DNA of 64,000 bases from Juglans regia (taxonomy: Eukaryota > Streptophyta > Magnoliopsida > Fagales > Juglandaceae). The position numbers and the translations under genes are program-made. The notes below the pieces were generated by a model that saw only the letters and a list, made by a program, of their open reading frames with translations, made no database searches and was not told the origin of the DNA. Below are positions 1-11,539 of this stretch, piece by piece. Location: positions 4,039,317 through 4,103,316 of the forward strand of contig NC_049912.1 of assembly GCF_001411555.2 (NCBI RefSeq), given 5' to 3'. The stretch's first letter is position 1. Each line of letters opens with the position of its first letter.

Positions 1-24
1 CCACCACTTGTCTCAGCTTGGAAG
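1..24 (+). other. possible exon end at window edge
   Basis: The first 24 bases read as an open segment (PPLVSAWK) followed at once by a good donor, AAG|GTAATTTC. This could be the tail of an exon whose gene lies to the left of the window. Nothing else supports it, because the reading frame upstream is not visible. Confidence 0.15.
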
Positions 25-100
25 GTAATTTCATTTTCACTAGAATTTGTCTAAGAAGTATGTTTGCATGCCTGAATCTATTGGAAAAGAAAAAATCTAT

Positions 101-231
101 TCATCATTATTTTTCTCATCATCCCATGATGTGTCATTAAATGATAGGTTCAGAAATAAAATATAATAAATAGTCTTTAATCATTTAATGACACATCATG
201 AGATGATGAGAAAAAAGATGATTAGTAGCAT
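101..231. mobile_element. foldback MITE
   Basis: The arms at 101-145 and 180-224 are near-perfect reverse complements. Each contains the motif TGTGTCATTAAATGAT or its complement. They flank a short AT-rich loop. There is no coding capacity. This is a typical palindromic miniature element. The superfamily is not determined, and no target duplication was confirmed. Confidence 0.6.
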
Positions 232-424
232 TACTCATTGAAAAATAATTGGTAATAATATGGGTAATGGTGTTGCTCCTATGAGTTGCACATGTATTGC
301 TATATATATATATATTGCTTCCAATAGTTGTAAAAGGCATCCATTGCTAGGGTTGTTAAAGTATAAAAATCGATTAATTATGTTATTTGAATGGAAAAAT
401 TGGGCAATATTTCCTCGAGCTCAA

Positions 425-594
425 GAGAAATTCTATATGGAAGCTTTACACCACACACTTCCACCTAATCAATATTTGATTTGTCATTTTATCTTAATGT
501 TAAATATGTGTATTTAAATAAAAAGACAAAAATGACAAATCATATATTGATTAAGTGGATGTGTATGGTGTAAGGATTCCATATACCATTTCTC
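425..594. mobile_element. foldback MITE
   Basis: A left arm at about 427-495 (GAAATTCTATATGGAAGC...) pairs with a right arm at about 527-592 (...GGATTCCATATACCATTTCT) over roughly 65 bp. The AT-rich centre is short. The remaining sequence between 1 and 700 holds no recognisable gene. Confidence 0.6.
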
Positions 595-703
595 TGTTTT
601 CAATTGTTACTTATTTAGTCTGTACTATATTATAAAATAGGAAAAATATCATTTACCATCAACACTTTTGTTTTGTTGTTGAACAATGGAAGCACAATCC
701 TAG

Positions 704-1337
704 TGTGAGGGGATTTTCCCCCACTTCACAAGCCCACTGGGCTTTGACCAAATATCCAGCCCCACGATCCATACTTGCCCCTAGAGTAAGTCACCTATAA
801 GGAAAAGTAAACGATCAAGGCTAATGGGTCGGATAGGCCTAACATCGCTTGGCCACGCTCTGCTCATGGCGACTTGTACAGGGCAAAACGAAAAAGATGG
901 AGAACCCTTGATCCTCTAACATAGGGACATTGACAGACCACCAAAGGTAAAGCAAATCGGGAAACCACGTCGTATGGCACCACTACCCGAGCTACACGTC
1001 ATATCAATGATGCCGTCGTAGAGGCACAATGCATTAAAGGAGTCTGACAGAAGGAACAGTAAAAGGACACAGACTCCATGGGACAGACACAATCTGTCCT
1101 CCCCTAAACTCCTGGTATAAATAGCAACCTCCAGGTATGAGAAACCTCTCTATGATCCCTAGACTCTCTCACTTATTTACAAACTTCCAAGAAACTTTAT
1201 TGACTTTGGCATCGGAGATTCCTTGGGCCCAATGCCTCCCTTTCCTAGCTACTTCCTTCTCTATTTCTGCAAGCCCAGTTCTGAAGACCTGAGCTGCTGG
1301 AATCCAGCCTAAAGGCGTATGAAACACGACGTTAACA
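704..1337 (+). mobile_element. solo LTR, Ty3/gypsy
   Basis: The element starts TGTGAGGGG and ends GTTAACA. It is flanked by a perfect 5-bp duplication, CCTAG, at 699-703 and 1338-1342. Inside are a TATA-like GTATAAATA (about 1115) and the motif GACTTTGGCATCGGAG (about 1201), shared with the other gypsy LTRs of this window. No primer-binding site or coding domain follows, so it is a solo LTR left by LTR-LTR recombination. Small ORFs inside it are not genes. Confidence 0.88.
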
Positions 1338-1967
1338 CCTAGCATATACATATCTATAACTTATGCTCATAATTAAGGTTGTGCATAAAAAACTTGGGCT
1401 TGATCAGTTCGAAATACCCAACATGGGCCCCCCAACTAAAGTAGGGTTCATCAGATCAATCCCAATCTTGATTTATTACAAACAATTATCGGTTGAATCT
1501 GATGACCCGATGAATTATCACTCCCAGAGAACTTCTCCTCAAACCCTAACAGCTGTTCATTGTCGCCATTCACCACCTTGAACCATTTTCTCGAGATACT
1601 GAGGAACTAGGATCATGCAGTGCCAGTGAACAAGCAGGTAGTGAGTTCGGATGCAAAGAATTAACAATGTTGACTGCAGCTTGCTATAACTGCCGACTTG
1701 AGATCAAATGCTAGAAGAGGGGGTAGCAGAAGACTTTTCAAGGGAAGAACTTAACTCAGCGATATATAAATCTAACTTAGAGAACTTCCCATGACCCAAA
1801 CACCACCTTGAACCACTTTCTCAAAACCCTCCGATATGGATATCTCCTTTAAGGTTTCAAAGATCAGTACGAGGTTCCACCCAAAGCCTTTGCTTCCTCC
1901 CAAGGTGAAGGTCATCGATGATCTCAAAGGAAATTTAATAGATCATGAAATAGATCTCAAAGAAAAT
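1338..1967. other. gene-free stretch with short duplication
   Basis: I see no gene here. A short motif (ACCACCTTGAACCA...TTTCTC) occurs at about 1575 and again at about 1802, indicating a local duplication. The 3' part runs into the NF-YB remnant. Confidence 0.4.
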
Positions 1968-2115
1968 GAAATAGATCATAAGTTTCATCACCAGTGAGAC
2001 ATCCGACAAGTGCTAGAGGGAGAAGCGACGATCAATGGCGACGATCTATAGTGGGCCATGACCACCCTCGGCTTTGAGGACTACGTGGAGCCCCTCAAGG
2101 TGTACCTGCAAAGGG
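1968..2115 (+). pseudogene. NF-YB histone-fold pseudogene fragment
   Basis: Two reading frames together give the C-terminal half of an NF-YB (CCAAT-box binding HAP3-type) histone fold. First comes SFITSETSDKC followed by a stop. After a +1 shift comes ATINGDDL, a stop, then [19 protein letters not shown]. The conserved INGDDL-WAM-TLGF-Y--PLK signature is diagnostic of plant NF-YB. Two in-frame stops, one frameshift and the loss of the N-terminal helix make it non-functional. It has no visible introns, so it could be a processed copy or a captured fragment. Confidence 0.75.
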
Positions 2116-3326
2116 AGGGTGGGTTTGGGAGGGGCAGAATAGGAGGAAGAGGAAGAGGAGGGACGAACCATGTGAGAGAGATAGAGTTTGCAGAGGGGAA
2201 AGAGAGGGGCGTAGGTCTGCAAATGAAATTATGAAGGTGAATGATCGAATATGATCGAAAGCAAGAAGACAAGAAATTCTTTATTACATAAGACATGCAC
2301 ATCTTTATATTTTTGTGTTTGAATTTGCAAGGTATATTACTTTTTTTGCGATTGAAGTTTATTATATATCGGGAATCAAGCATGTGCCTTAAACGTGCCC
2401 CCAAACTAGTGTTATATAATGATTGAGTATAAAAACAATCATGTCATTATTATTTTATAACTATATAATAAAATAATATATTTTTTAATTTAAATACATT
2501 AAAATAAAAGAAAAGGTAAAAAAAGATAGATTTTATTAAAAAGTTGTGCCAAAGTTATTGGTTGTCCCTTTATCATTTCTAATAAATGTTAACGGACTTT
2601 AAATGTTTAGATAAAGATGGTAAAAAAAATTTCATGATCTTAAAATTTGTCTATAACATGGTGTATAACTATAATATAATCTTAATGGTTTGTATTTGTT
2701 AAACTTTAAGAGTCGTATCAAGTCAAACTCGAGTTATATAAGAGTCAACTTTAACTTATGGCTTATTTGAGATTGCGGTAGGAGTCTTAAAAAGTATTTA
2801 AATAGTCTTAAAAGCCATTTAAGAGAAAAATTAGGTGGTTTGAGTGTTACATATTAAAGCACTTTTAATTTCAAATAAGTTAAAAAGTACATTTGAGGAA
2901 AAATATCATTTGTGCTTTTCCAGATAATGCGTAACTTTCAAACTTAAGGATATGGTCATAATCTTTAAAAATTTGAATAATCGTCATTTCTACTTTAGAA
3001 ATTACTTTTTTAATTTGTTTCCAAACAAACCTAATGTGTTTCAAATTGCTTTAAACATATAGTTACCAAACAGTAAATAATTTTTTAATAATAGAACTTA
3101 TTAATTTAAGTTATAAACTATAAGTCCTAAAGCTATAAGTTATATTTTTCACCACAATTCTAAACATATACTTAATCTATTTAATCAAATGGTCCAAATA
3201 ACTAAAAACTAATCTTGTATTTTCTTCCAAAAAAAAAAAAAAATCTTGTATTTAGTGGAGCTCACATTAGCTTCATGGTCCATTTGATATTATTATTCCC
3301 GACTAATCTCTCAATACGAGAATTCG
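2116..3326. other. gene-free AT-rich stretch
   Basis: No coding region, RNA gene or clear element was recognised. The sequence is AT-rich with short A/T runs. The minus-strand ORF at 2081-2404 has low-complexity composition and overlaps the NF-YB remnant, so it is not called. Confidence 0.4.
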
Positions 3327-3522
3327 TTATGTTTTGTAGTTAAAATGATCTCAACCTATCTCAAACCAATCATTGATATGACCCACTATTTTTTCAAATT
3401 CTCATAAAAAGTTAAACTCATCTCAATCTATTTCATACATTCAAACACATTTCAATGAGACCCACTACTTTTAATAGATCAGCTCAGATAATTTGAGATC
3501 ACCTCAGCATCTAAATACAACC
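3327..3522. mobile_element. Tourist-like MITE (PIF/Harbinger)
   Basis: The left end, GTTATGTTTTGTAGTTAAAA, resembles the reverse complement of the right end, GGTTGTATTTAGATG. TTA follows the right end at 3523-3525. The interior has the GATCTCAACCTATCTCAAA-type subterminal motifs seen in the other Tourist-like MITEs of the window. Borders are approximate. Confidence 0.5.
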
Positions 3523-3564
3523 TTAATATCCACAAGACTTGAATAATCATGTTGATCTTGAAAT

Positions 3565-4151
3565 TAGGGGTGGGTAGCAAGGGCCCGTCCCCTGCTACCC
3601 TGCCCCAGTCTGCCCTACCCCGCATGGAAAACCCCTAGTAGGAGTGGGGGGTGGGCTGACGCCAGCGGGACCCTGCCTCGCACCCAGCTCTGCACCCCCC
3701 ATATTTAATAAAAAATTATATTTTTAATATTTATATAAGTAATTTATATAAATATATGGTATATAGATATATACAATTTGTTAAAAACTTGAAATTGAAT
3801 TCAAGTTAATGGATTGCCTTGGCCTTCTAGGCCAACCTTTATATAGGAGGCCAATGTAATACAATAGTCATACTTAAGTAATATGAGATTTACGCAATCT
3901 AAAATACAACTCTAATGATTTTATATTTTTTTTAATGTATAAATTTTAATTTATAATTTAAATTATATTATAATTTGGGTCTAAAAAAAATTTTAGACCC
4001 CAAAAGAATTTATAGACCCAATAAGTCATTTGGTTGAGCGGGGGGCTGTTTCAACCCCACCCCTCAGTACTGGGGCGAGATTGGAAACCCTCTTCCCGCA
4101 TGGTGCGAGGAGGGGTTGCCCCCGCACCGTGTGGTGCGGGTAGCACCCCTG
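3565..4151. mobile_element. hAT-type MITE
   Basis: A perfect 8-bp duplication, CTTGAAAT, flanks it at 3557-3564 and 4152-4159. The termini are TAGGGGTGGGTAGC on the left and CAGGGGTGCTACCCGC as the reverse complement on the right. Both are hAT-style. The GC-rich ends enclose an AT-rich core without coding potential, so it is non-autonomous (587 bp). Confidence 0.85.
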
Positions 4152-4191
4152 CTTGAAATGATCCAACGAAATTATTATGTGAGGTTTCTAA

Positions 4192-4564
4192 GGGCTCGTC
4201 TGGACACTTAGATTATCTCATAATTCTGTTAATAGTAACGAAATGGTTTATAAATAGTAGTGAAATAGTTTGAGTTAAGATATTTTATTAGATTTTCGAA
4301 AATGAGAGAAAAAATTTGAATAAAAATATTATAAATTTAAAAAATTATATGAATATAATTTTTTAATATTACTTTTGTTATGAAATTTGAAAAAGTTGTA
4401 TTATTTTTTGTATTTTATTTTTAAATTTGTAAAAATTATAATAATGAGATAAAAAAATTGAAAATTTGTAATTAAAAAATATTTTATATTTAAGTGATAT
4501 TTGAAAAAAAAATTTTGAAAATTTTGAAAAACTCATCATCTCATCTCATTACCAAAACATTCCC
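4192..4564. mobile_element. Tourist-like MITE (PIF/Harbinger)
   Basis: A 3-bp duplication, TAA, flanks it at 4189-4191 and 4565-4567. The termini are GGGCTCGTCTGGACACTTAG and, as reverse complement on the right, GGGAATGTTTTGGTAATGAG. The interior is AT-rich and non-coding, with GAGATGA-type subterminal motifs. It is 373 bp long and lies 40 bp from the hAT MITE. Confidence 0.75.
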
Positions 4565-4639
4565 TAACTCTTGATCCTTAATTTTTTTTTCCCTTTCTTT
4601 TTTAAATGTCATTTTTTATTTTTAAATAATTAATAATAA

Positions 4640-4863
4640 TAATTATGATGAAAGATGGAAGGAAGCAAGCTGGTTGAGCTAGACTGTTACTAATACTGTA
4701 GAAGCGTAAAAAAGACCGACCGGTCGTTTGGCTTACTCACCTTCCAAAACCGCCCTACTTTCCTCTAAGAACTCACCCAAAACCCCAATTGTCCCCTAGA
4801 TACTCTACTATTTCTCTAAAAAATTCCCTGAAACGTTTCAGATTTTTGAAGAAATTTCCCAGG
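4640..4863 (+). promoter_or_regulatory. candidate 5' leader exon of gene A
   Basis: A C-rich, pyrimidine-rich segment resembling a plant 5' leader ends in a good donor, TTTCCCAG|GTAGGAAG. The next exon with gene sense is at 12606, so a spliced leader would create a first intron of about 7.7 kb containing the LINE. This is inference from composition and one splice motif only. It could equally belong to an unrelated or lost gene. Confidence 0.25.
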
Positions 4864-5560
4864 TAGGAAGTTCTAGACGTTTGTTTATTTTCAAAGAATT
4901 TGTATCCGTTTGTTTTTAGCCGGCTATTGATACTCATTTGGATTTTGTTAATGTGGGAATTGGGGAATAAGATTTACTGCTGGGATCAGCGAATTCTTTT
5001 TTCTTTCTGGTCCACCGATCGAAAAGCCGTCGACCCACTGCACTCCCCGTCCCCCGGCCTGCCAATCCTGTATGTATACGCTTTGTTTTATGTTGGTTTC
5101 CTTTTTCCTTCTCATTATATTTGGTTACTATTGTTTTTCTTAGGTGCTTCTCCTTTTTCCTTTCCCATTTCTTAAGAATCCTGTAAATTTTGATCGCTGG
5201 ACTCTTTGGCAACTAAATTAATTTTCGTTCTTTGACTCTGTATCTGTATGTGTGTAATAGTGTATTTGGCGTAGAACTCAATGTTCCTAAACCATTTTCC
5301 AGGCCCTAATGAAGTTCTTACATTTACCTTCATTGAGATCATATTTGTTTTCTTTCACCAGTTAATGCCCTAATTGATTTCTCAAAAAATTTCCAGAAAC
5401 CTTTCTGATTTTCGAAGAGTTATCAATTAAATTTCTGATCGTTTTTTCATATATATATTTTCTAATAATTTGTCTCCGGTTAGTTTTAGCTGTCTATTGA
5501 AGTGATAGGTATTGGATTTTGGTAATGGAAGCTATCAGTGCTGATATTCTGTCATTTCTT
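4825..5560 (+). repeat. diverged local duplication
   Basis: The segment at about 4825-4990 resembles about 5385-5550. Each has a TTTCAGATTTTTGAAGA-like block, then AATTTGT-TCCGTTTGTTTTTAGC, then an ATTGGATTTTGTTAATG-like block, about 560 bp apart. The rest of 4568-6027 holds no gene that I can support. Confidence 0.5.
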
Positions 5561-6126
5561 TCTTTTTTTCGTGAGCCAAACAAAGCTTTAGTGTTTGGAA
5601 TGATCAAGGGAGGGAATGAATTTTTCTTTGATTCATTCTTATAGCAACATAATAGATTTTTCATGATTTTCAATTTTTCATGTAATGCATCAACATCGTT
5701 GAATAATCAAGAGAAAAATAGTCATAATAATACTACCATATTTAATAATTTGTCTATTAGTTGGTATTTAAAGGGAGTCTTCCTTATTTTGAGCAAATAT
5801 GTGAATATTTGTTGTTTTCAGGAAGTGATAAACTTACTTCAAAATACTAGATAAATGATGCTTGAGATAACAAAGATCTCTGGCAGTGACATTGTTTCCC
5901 ACAGTGGCATTTTGGAAGTTTCATATCTGTCAATAGGCAATCCATTTTGCATACGGTCTATAAATGTAAATCAAACTTTGTTTTCTTTTTCTTAGCAGAA
6001 ATAATTGGAAAATGGCTTTGGAAAATATTAGCCATGGAATTTTCTTTTTTGATAAGTAAACAATTGTATTAAATAATGATAGACATAGCCCAAGTACACA
6101 AGAAGATATACAAAGGTATGCTCTAT

Positions 6127-7291
6127 CTATGTGGAATCAATAGAGACAAGGAAGTAATGCAAATCGAGGCCATTAAAGTCTATAACTATGGCCCATGTAC
6201 ATAAAGTTCTAATAAAAAAAGCTCTTAGTTCCTCTATTGAACGCTCCTCATCTTTGAACGTCCGTGCATTGTTCTCTCGCCACAAACACCATGGAATACA
6301 GATAAGGACCATTTTCCACACCGCTTTGATTTGTCGAATTAAATTTATCCAGCTGGCCAAAAGTGCATCCACCGTAGCGGGCATGACCTAAGCTAAGTCT
6401 AATTTGCTGAACACTTCATTCCATAATACTCTAGCAATCTCGCAGTATAGTAAGAGATGATCCACAGTCTCACTAGATTTCTTACACCCGTGCTATGATC
6501 ACCCTGCGTTTCCTCAAGTTATCTGTTGTCAGGATCTTACCCAAGGAAGCTGTCCACGTGAAAAATGCCGCTTTGAGAGACGCCTTATGTCACCAAATCC
6601 TTTTCCATGGAAACTGATTATTTGGCAAGTATGAGAGAGCCTTATAGAAGGAGCGAACCGAGAATGTACCTCTGCTTGTGGGTATCCACCACAACATATC
6701 AGCTCTCTGGTTGCTCGGTTTTGTGGAATACAATAGACTAAAGAAATCCTCAAAGCTGACCACTTCCCAATCTTGGACCGTCCTACTGAAATTGATGTTC
6801 CATTGAACTTGCTCCCTTGATATTGGCATGAGATCAACAACTGAAGCTTCTTTTCACATGCAATCCGGTAAATAGAGGGGAATAGCTCCTTTAGAGCACC
6901 ATTTCCACACCATAAGTTGCTCCAGAATTTAATCCTAGAGTCCTCCCCTAGAACGAATCTTGTGTTTCGAGTAAAAAACCCCCATCCTCGCCTGATATGC
7001 TTCCATATTCCCACTCCGTGAGCCCCACTCACCTCTCTTACACCAAACCCCAAAAAAAAAAAAAAAAAAACCTCCATATTTGCACTCAATCACCGACTTC
7101 TATAAGGCTTCCGGTTCTAGATTATATCTCCACATCCATTTTTCAAGTAATGCCGGATTAAGAATTCTCAAATTTCTAATACCTAACCCACCAGAGGAGA
7201 TTGAGGAACATAACTTGTCCCAACTAGGGGTGTTAGCCGGTCGGTCTGGACCAGAGAAACCGACCGAAATAGAGGACCGAAGTTGGTCCAA
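6127..7291 (-). pseudogene. LINE ORF2 C-terminal (zf-RVT) remnant
   Basis: Joined by eye across frames, the minus strand gives SSGGLGIRNLRILNPALLEKW, then a segment with WWIPTSRGTFSVRSFYKAL and WHKAP, then a Cys/His-type ETVDHLLLYCEIARVLWNE segment. It ends in MVLICIPWCLWRENNARTF. These are the classic post-RT landmarks of plant non-LTR elements. The region is split by stops, a poly-A run near 7060 and the MITE at 7225. Confidence 0.8.
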
Positions 7292-7794
7292 TCCGCCAAT
7301 CCGGTCCCCGTTTAGGGGTTTCCCACCCCGGACTGAACCGAATTAAAAAAAAATTATTTTATATATATTATTTATATAATAATTGTATAATTCATTAGGT
7401 AATTTTCATCTAACCTATCACCATTAAAAATATAAAATTTTAAATATGTTATTAACAAATTAATATTCTATCAATTAACTAATGTATAATATCAATCAAC
7501 TAATTATATAGTAATTATATAAGTTAATAATGTAATTTTCATTTAATTTATTATCATTGACTATATAAAATATTTTTTTATTAAGTTAGTTACATAATCT
7601 ATATTAATAATTTACTTAATTTTAATTTAGTATTTTAAATAACTTTTTATTATTATTTTATTTTAAAAATAAAAAAATAATTGGACCGGACAGAACGGAA
7701 CGGACCGGTCCCTAGGGATGTTTGGTCTGGTCCAGTCCGGGGAAAATGACGGACCGTCACCCCCTGGACCGGACCAGACTAAATTGCACCCCTA
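7225..7794. mobile_element. hAT-type MITE nested in LINE
   Basis: A perfect 8-bp duplication, GTCCCAAC, flanks it at 7217-7224 and 7795-7802. The termini are TAGGGGTGTTAGCCGG and, as reverse complement on the right, TAGGGGTGCAATTTAG. The subterminal regions repeat GGACCGG/CCGGTCC motifs, and the centre is almost pure AT. There is no coding capacity. It interrupts the LINE RT-to-zf-RVT linker. Confidence 0.9.
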
Positions 7795-7981
7795 GTCCCA
7801 ACCAACTAGATGGAATTTGAATTCATTTCTCACTCCACTCCACAAGAAATCACGCTGAAATTTCTCAATCCGGTATGCCACACCTGTTGGAATAGGGAAT
7901 AAAGATGAAATAAGTTGGCAAATTAGACAGCGTACTCTTAATTAAGGTGATTCTGCCACCTCTTGACAAATACAGTCTCTT

Positions 7982-9523
7982 CTAGCCTGCCAATCTCCTT
8001 TCTATCTTCTCGATCACTGTGTCCCATAATGGAATAGCTCTTGAGACAACCCCCAATGGAAGGCCAAGGTAGTTCATGGGAAGAGAAGCAACCTTACATC
8101 CTAGTGTGCTAGCCAATTGCCTTATGTTGTTGACCCTTCCAACTGGTACCATCTCTGATTTGCCAAAGTTCATTTTCAAACCGGATGCTACTTCAAAACA
8201 GAGAAGAAGAGCCTTCAAGGCCCAAACTTGATTTTGGTTTGTCTCGCAAAAGATTAACGTATCATCTGCGACCAACAAATGAGAAATATTAGTAGTACCT
8301 CTATTGGGGTCACCAATCGGGAAGCCAGCCATAAAACCATTATTAACCAGTGCCGAGATCATTCTGCTAATGTAACACCCTAATGGAAGGCCCAAACCAC
8401 ATAGCCTATACTCCAAAATGACTAGTCAATGATACAATTGGAGCTCCATTGGAATCTTATAAAGAGCAAGAACTTCTCCTTCCCAAGCAATGTGGGATCC
8501 CATACACCACCTATCCTTATCTATATCATATGGGGTATCACAGCTAAGCGCCTCCATTACAATGACAAAGAGAAGTGGGGACAAAGGGTCTCTTTGCCTT
8601 AAATCTCGGGTGCTTTTGAAAAAGCCAACTAGGTTGCTGTTGACCAACACTGAGAATATTGCCGTTGATATACACTATATGATCCACCAGTGACCACCTC
8701 CATTTCTCCCCAAATCTACACCTCCCAAGTAGGTATAGTAAGAAGTCCCAATTAACGTGGTCGTAGGCCTTCTTCATATCTAACTTGCAAAGGATCCCAA
8801 TAGTGCCATCTTTTAATCTACTATCCAGACGCTCATTGGCAATGAGAACCGCATCTAAGATTTGTCTGCCCCTTACAAATGCATTTTGGGATTTTGTAAT
8901 AATCTTCTCCAAAACCTCCCCAAGGCGATTTGCAAGAAAATATCTTATAAACCTCATTCATAAGGTTAATAGGCCGAAACTTCTTTACCTCCGAAGCCCC
9001 GACCTTCTTAGGTATCAAAGCAATAAAAGTAGCGTTAAGGCTTTTTCAAATTTTCCAATCAAGAATAGTTCTTGGAACACCTTCATTAGATCCTCCTCCA
9101 TTACTTCCCAGCATGTTTTTGAAAGAAGCCCATACAAAAGCCGTCAAGACCGGGTGCCTTGTCTTTGACCATTCTCCTCACCACATCATGAACCTCTGCC
9201 TCCTCAAAAGGCCTCTCCAACTAAGATACATCATGCGGCCCAATAGATTCAAAACTGAGGCCATCAAGCTTCGGTCTCCACCCCTCTTGTTCTGTAAGCA
9301 ATTGTTCAAAAAAATCCTCAACATGCTCTCGAATCACTTGACCCTCTGTACATTCCACACCATCAATTTTCAGCATCTCAATGGTATTGGTTTGCCTAAG
9401 AGAGTTAACAATTCTATGGAAAAACTTCATGCTTCGATCCCCTTCTGTCAACCACAATGCTCTTGATTTTCGACACCATGAAATCTCCTCTAGTAGGATA
9501 ACCCTCTCTAAATCTGCAACCAA
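7982..9523 (-). pseudogene. LINE reverse transcriptase remnant
   Basis: Minus-strand frames give the ordered landmarks of an L1 reverse transcriptase. These are the pre-RT WCRKSRALWLTEGDRSMKFF, then [14 protein letters not shown], then [19 protein letters not shown] with [23 protein letters not shown], and the catalytic box VADDTLIF (two Asp retained), then SGLKMNFGKSE and YLGLPLG. Frameshifts separate the blocks, and a TRIM solo LTR (8371-8542) cuts between [10 protein letters not shown] and the catalytic box. The gene is inactive. Confidence 0.88.
8371..8542 (-). mobile_element. TRIM family 1 solo LTR nested in LINE
   Basis: A 172-bp TG...CA unit (TGTAACACCC...GTATCACA on plus) is flanked by a perfect duplication, GCTAA, at 8366-8370 and 8543-8547. 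On the minus strand it carries GGGATCCCACATTGCTTGGG and then TTGCTCTTTATAAG, the promoter-like core of this TRIM LTR family. Other copies occur at 11535, 47016, 48475 and 53590. Confidence 0.88.
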
Positions 9524-9829
9524 TTTGTCTTCCGGGATAACTCTTTCGGGGAGAGGACCAGATCCTCTTGTATCCTCTCTAATTCTTGAATCTCCTTCAA
9601 CTTGATTTTCTTATGTTCCCTTATGTCACCGAAAGATTGAGTATTCCAAAGCTTTAACTCTTTTTTTAGAGCTTTTAGCTTGCTTGCAAAGATGGAGCTA
9701 AGGGTACCCGTGTATCTGATATGAAGACCACCATTGCCCGACCCTGTCCACGAAGCCTTCAGTTTTCAGCCACATATTTTTAAACTTGAAGTATCCACAT
9801 CCTCGTTGGATACTTCCACAATCTAGCAA

Positions 9830-10500
9830 AATTGGAAAATGATCCGAACAGAGACGGGGCAGTCTCTTTTGACATACATCCGACTAATGACTTTCTCATT
9901 TTGGTGATATAAAAAATCTATCCAGTCTAGTCCATGTCTAGTTATTAGGCCACGTGAAAGTACCCCCCATGAGAGGAAGATCCACTAGGTTCAAGTCAAA
10001 TATACACTCAGAGGAGTCCATCATTGCCGGTTGTAGTCTACTATCTCCCGAACATTCAATTGGAAATCTTACGACATTAAAGTCGCCACCTATATATCAT
10101 GGAATGTCCCACCAACTGTGTATTCCAGCTAATTCTTCCTATAATGCTCTTCGGGTACTGTCTGAATTTGGCCCATAAATACCTGCAAAAACCCATAAGA
10201 AGTTGTCTTCCACACTCTTAAAGGAACATGCCACTGTAAACTCTCCTATGAATTCCTCCATTTTCTCCACCACCATGCTATCCCACATCACCAATACATC
10301 TCTTGATGCCCCATTCGATGCTAGGTACACCCAATCCATGTGCGCGCAGCTCCAAATACTTCGCACAATTCTTCTAGAAATAAATCTCAGCTTTGTCTCC
10401 TACAAGCATAGTATGTCCGCCTTCCACTCACGAAGCAAGTTTTTTATTTGGAGACGCTTATTGGCCTTGTTAAGCCCTCAAACATTCCAAGACACAATTT
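9830..10500 (-). pseudogene. LINE endonuclease (APE-like) remnant
   Basis: Minus-strand frames contain exonuclease/endonuclease/phosphatase landmarks: WVFAGIYGPN, then GGDFNVVRFP, GGTFTWPNN with TWTRLDRF, and near the end [10 protein letters not shown], which holds the catalytic SDH. In-frame stops interrupt it. It lies between the ORF1 tail (10507-10998) and the reverse transcriptase, as in intact plant L1 elements. Confidence 0.8.
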
Positions 10501-10506
10501 TAGGCT

Positions 10507-10998
10507 TCATAAGGGGAATACCTGCCCCTTCCCTTTGGATCTATCCCAGCTGGAACTGCCCTCATAATTCAACGACCATGTTAGCCTCTTCAACTCCCTC
10601 TGTCTTTTAGATCCGGATTTCTTGAGCTGAACATGCCCCACTTCTATGGCTATAAGCAAAGCCATAAATTGTTCCTCAAAGCCTTCACAATACATTCCCA
10701 CTCAATGTTGAATTTCCTTCACCTTGTGTAGAACCTAGTCCAAAACATTATACTTGTCTGGTAACATGTAATTCAGAGGTATAGGCTCCCCTGCTCTGAG
10801 ATCCATGGGCAGCTCCCTCGCCTCCTCCTCAAAAATATTTCTGCCCTCCCAGACAGACTCACTATGCACCGATACGAACCTTTGTGATGGCCCTTTAGCA
10901 GAGAGGGAAAGATCGTCACTTCCAGATAGGAGGGAATCTTCAGAGTGGATATTCGAATGCTCATCCTTCTCAAGATCCTCATTTGGTTGTTTTTGTGC
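10507..10998 (-). pseudogene. LINE ORF1 C-terminal fragment
   Basis: The fragment reads SGSKRQRELKRLTWSLNYEG near its end and FEEQFMALLIAIEVGH before it. These are typical of the C-terminus of plant LINE ORF1 just upstream of the endonuclease start. A frameshift and stop near 10730 break it. The 5' truncation point of the whole LINE lies here, so the nucleic-acid-binding part of ORF1 is missing. Confidence 0.65.
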
Positions 10999-11010
10999 TT
11001 AGCCATGGAA

Positions 11011-11497
11011 AATGCCTAGGATACTATCAAATTTACTCCAAGAGCCTTAGGAATTGACATGCAGCCTAGGTGGATGATATGAAATCAATTACATGACTTA
11101 ACGTTGAAGTGGCACCAACTACATAACTGCCACATCAATGTTTATGATTGAAACTTATATGTCCTACATCTTCTTATGCTACACCAACCAAATGGAGTAT
11201 CAAAATTTTGAGATTTTCAATCAGATATTTTTATCAACAAATGGTTGAACATATTTGCGGTTCTTGATGATTGTTAACAAGTTAGAGATTAAAAGAAAAC
11301 GAGTAACAAAGGTCATATAAGGTAGTTTATGATTTCCGCTGACAATTTAGGTTGGTCATACAATGTCTCTACTTCTACACTATGCTAATATTCAAGCACC
11401 AACAATCTAGCAGGGAATAAATCACTTGACCTAATTTTGGACATTGAATGGAGATTCTGGACGTTGAACGGAGATGTGCATTTTAATATTCCTTGGG

Positions 11498-11500
<3 letters not shown>
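11011..11500. other. gene-free stretch
   Basis: Unique-looking sequence that continues the pre-LINE target site. No gene, RNA or element was recognised. Confidence 0.4.

Positions 11501-11534
<34 letters not shown>
11501..11534. repeat. (TC)n microsatellite
   Basis: About 17 TC dinucleotides directly abut the TRIM LTR that begins at 11535. A second (TC)n lies on the other side of that LTR. Confidence 0.95.

Positions 11535-11539
<5 letters not shown>

Larger units (their letters stand above)
6040..10998 (-). mobile_element. 5'-truncated L1-type LINE
   Basis: The element is flanked by a 12-bp target duplication, TTAGCCATGGAA, at 6028-6039 and 10999-11010. The 3' end (low coordinates) is an A-rich tail read on the minus strand (AAAAAAGAAAA). 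Going 5' to 3' on the minus strand it carries the end of ORF1, an endonuclease, a reverse transcriptase and a zf-RVT region. Stops and frameshifts break every domain. A hAT MITE (7225-7794) and a TRIM solo LTR (8371-8542) later inserted into it. It lies 1.6 kb upstream of gene A, on the opposite strand. Confidence 0.92.

Noticed and set aside
260..517. 85-aa open frame near the left edge
   Set aside because: It runs through a foldback MITE and a TA repeat; no domain or splice context.
10990..11012. An ATG at the LINE 5' junction that opens an ORF1-like frame
   Set aside because: The ATG is inside the target duplication (CCATGG); the frame is coincidental and soon broken.
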